The notes under the pieces: model-generated | What the model saw: the letters and a program-made list of their open reading frames with translations, nothing else | The model's database searches: none | What the model was told of the DNA's origin: nothing | Part shown: positions 5,062 through 5,080 of the stretch, one piece after another | How the letters are laid out: each line of letters opens with the position of its first letter | How positions within the stretch are numbered: the first letter of the stretch is position 1 | Program-made: the position numbers and the translations under genes | Assembly: GCA_947589405.1 (NCBI GenBank) | Contig: CANQBT010000130.1 | Span: forward strand, 1 to 5,080 | From: an uncultured Clostridia bacterium | GTDB taxonomy: Bacteria; Bacillota; Clostridia; Lachnospirales; CAG-274 | DNA: 5,080 nucleotides | Direction of reading: 5' to 3'

Positions 5062-5080
5062 AACATTATAGCAAACAGCC
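5059..5080 (+). other. Premature stop and in-frame continuation of the lyase
   Basis: The TAA at 5059-5061 follows INSSIQ. The next codons, AAC ATT ATA GCA AAC AGC, read NIIANS with no shift of frame. In this family the DHC..W..DE motif is commonly followed by a segment of the type IQYNIIAxSL, so a tyrosine codon (TAT or TAC) is expected exactly where TAA stands. One base change at 5061 would restore it. The window ends here, so the length of the remaining frame is unseen. Confidence 0.65.

Overview
The window looks like chromosomal DNA of an anaerobic, plant-fibre-degrading Clostridia member, for example a gut or rumen Ruminococcus/Oscillospiraceae-like bacterium. The signs are moderate-to-low GC genes with AT-rich promoters, strong AGGAGG-type ribosome sites, a T-box leader, GC-rich structured repeats of a kind common in that group, and a secreted fibronectin-III-like/pectate-lyase protein. 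The taxon is inferred from style only; no species can be named.

Layout from left to right. Positions 1-494 hold no gene. They carry two blocks of hairpin-rich repeat DNA: a GC-rich block with a near-perfect 28-nt palindrome at the left edge, and a MITE-like element (about 241-476) with inverted, structured arms that lies just beyond the ilvC stop codon. Positions 495-2520 form a minus-strand branched-chain amino acid unit, read right to left: sigma-A-type promoter, T-box leader with a probable isoleucine (ATC) specifier and a strong intrinsic terminator, a possible second promoter beyond the terminator, ilvN/ilvH (acetolactate synthase regulatory subunit), then ilvC (ketol-acid reductoisomerase). 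The catalytic subunit gene ilvB is not in the window. Positions 2538-3524 hold a minus-strand gene for a cytoplasmic PAS-type sensor protein that ends in a coiled coil and has no recognisable output domain. Positions 3525-3774 are an AT-rich divergent promoter region. Positions 3775-5061 (+) encode a secreted protein with a signal peptide, a fibronectin-III-like region and the first half of a pectate-lyase beta-helix.

The ilv genes act together: IlvN controls acetolactate synthase, IlvC performs the next step, and uncharged tRNA-Ile should switch on the T-box leader. The PAS gene is divergent from the lyase gene, so a shared regulatory region is possible, but no functional link is proven.

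The most notable observation is that the pectate-lyase frame is stopped by a TAA at 5059-5061 in the middle of its catalytic fold. The same frame then continues with residues (NIIANS) that fit the family. This suggests a single-base nonsense mutation, a sequencing error, or an unusual decoding event. I did not find a convincing wholly new system. The repeats, the bypass promoter and the output-less sensor are the other points worth checking.
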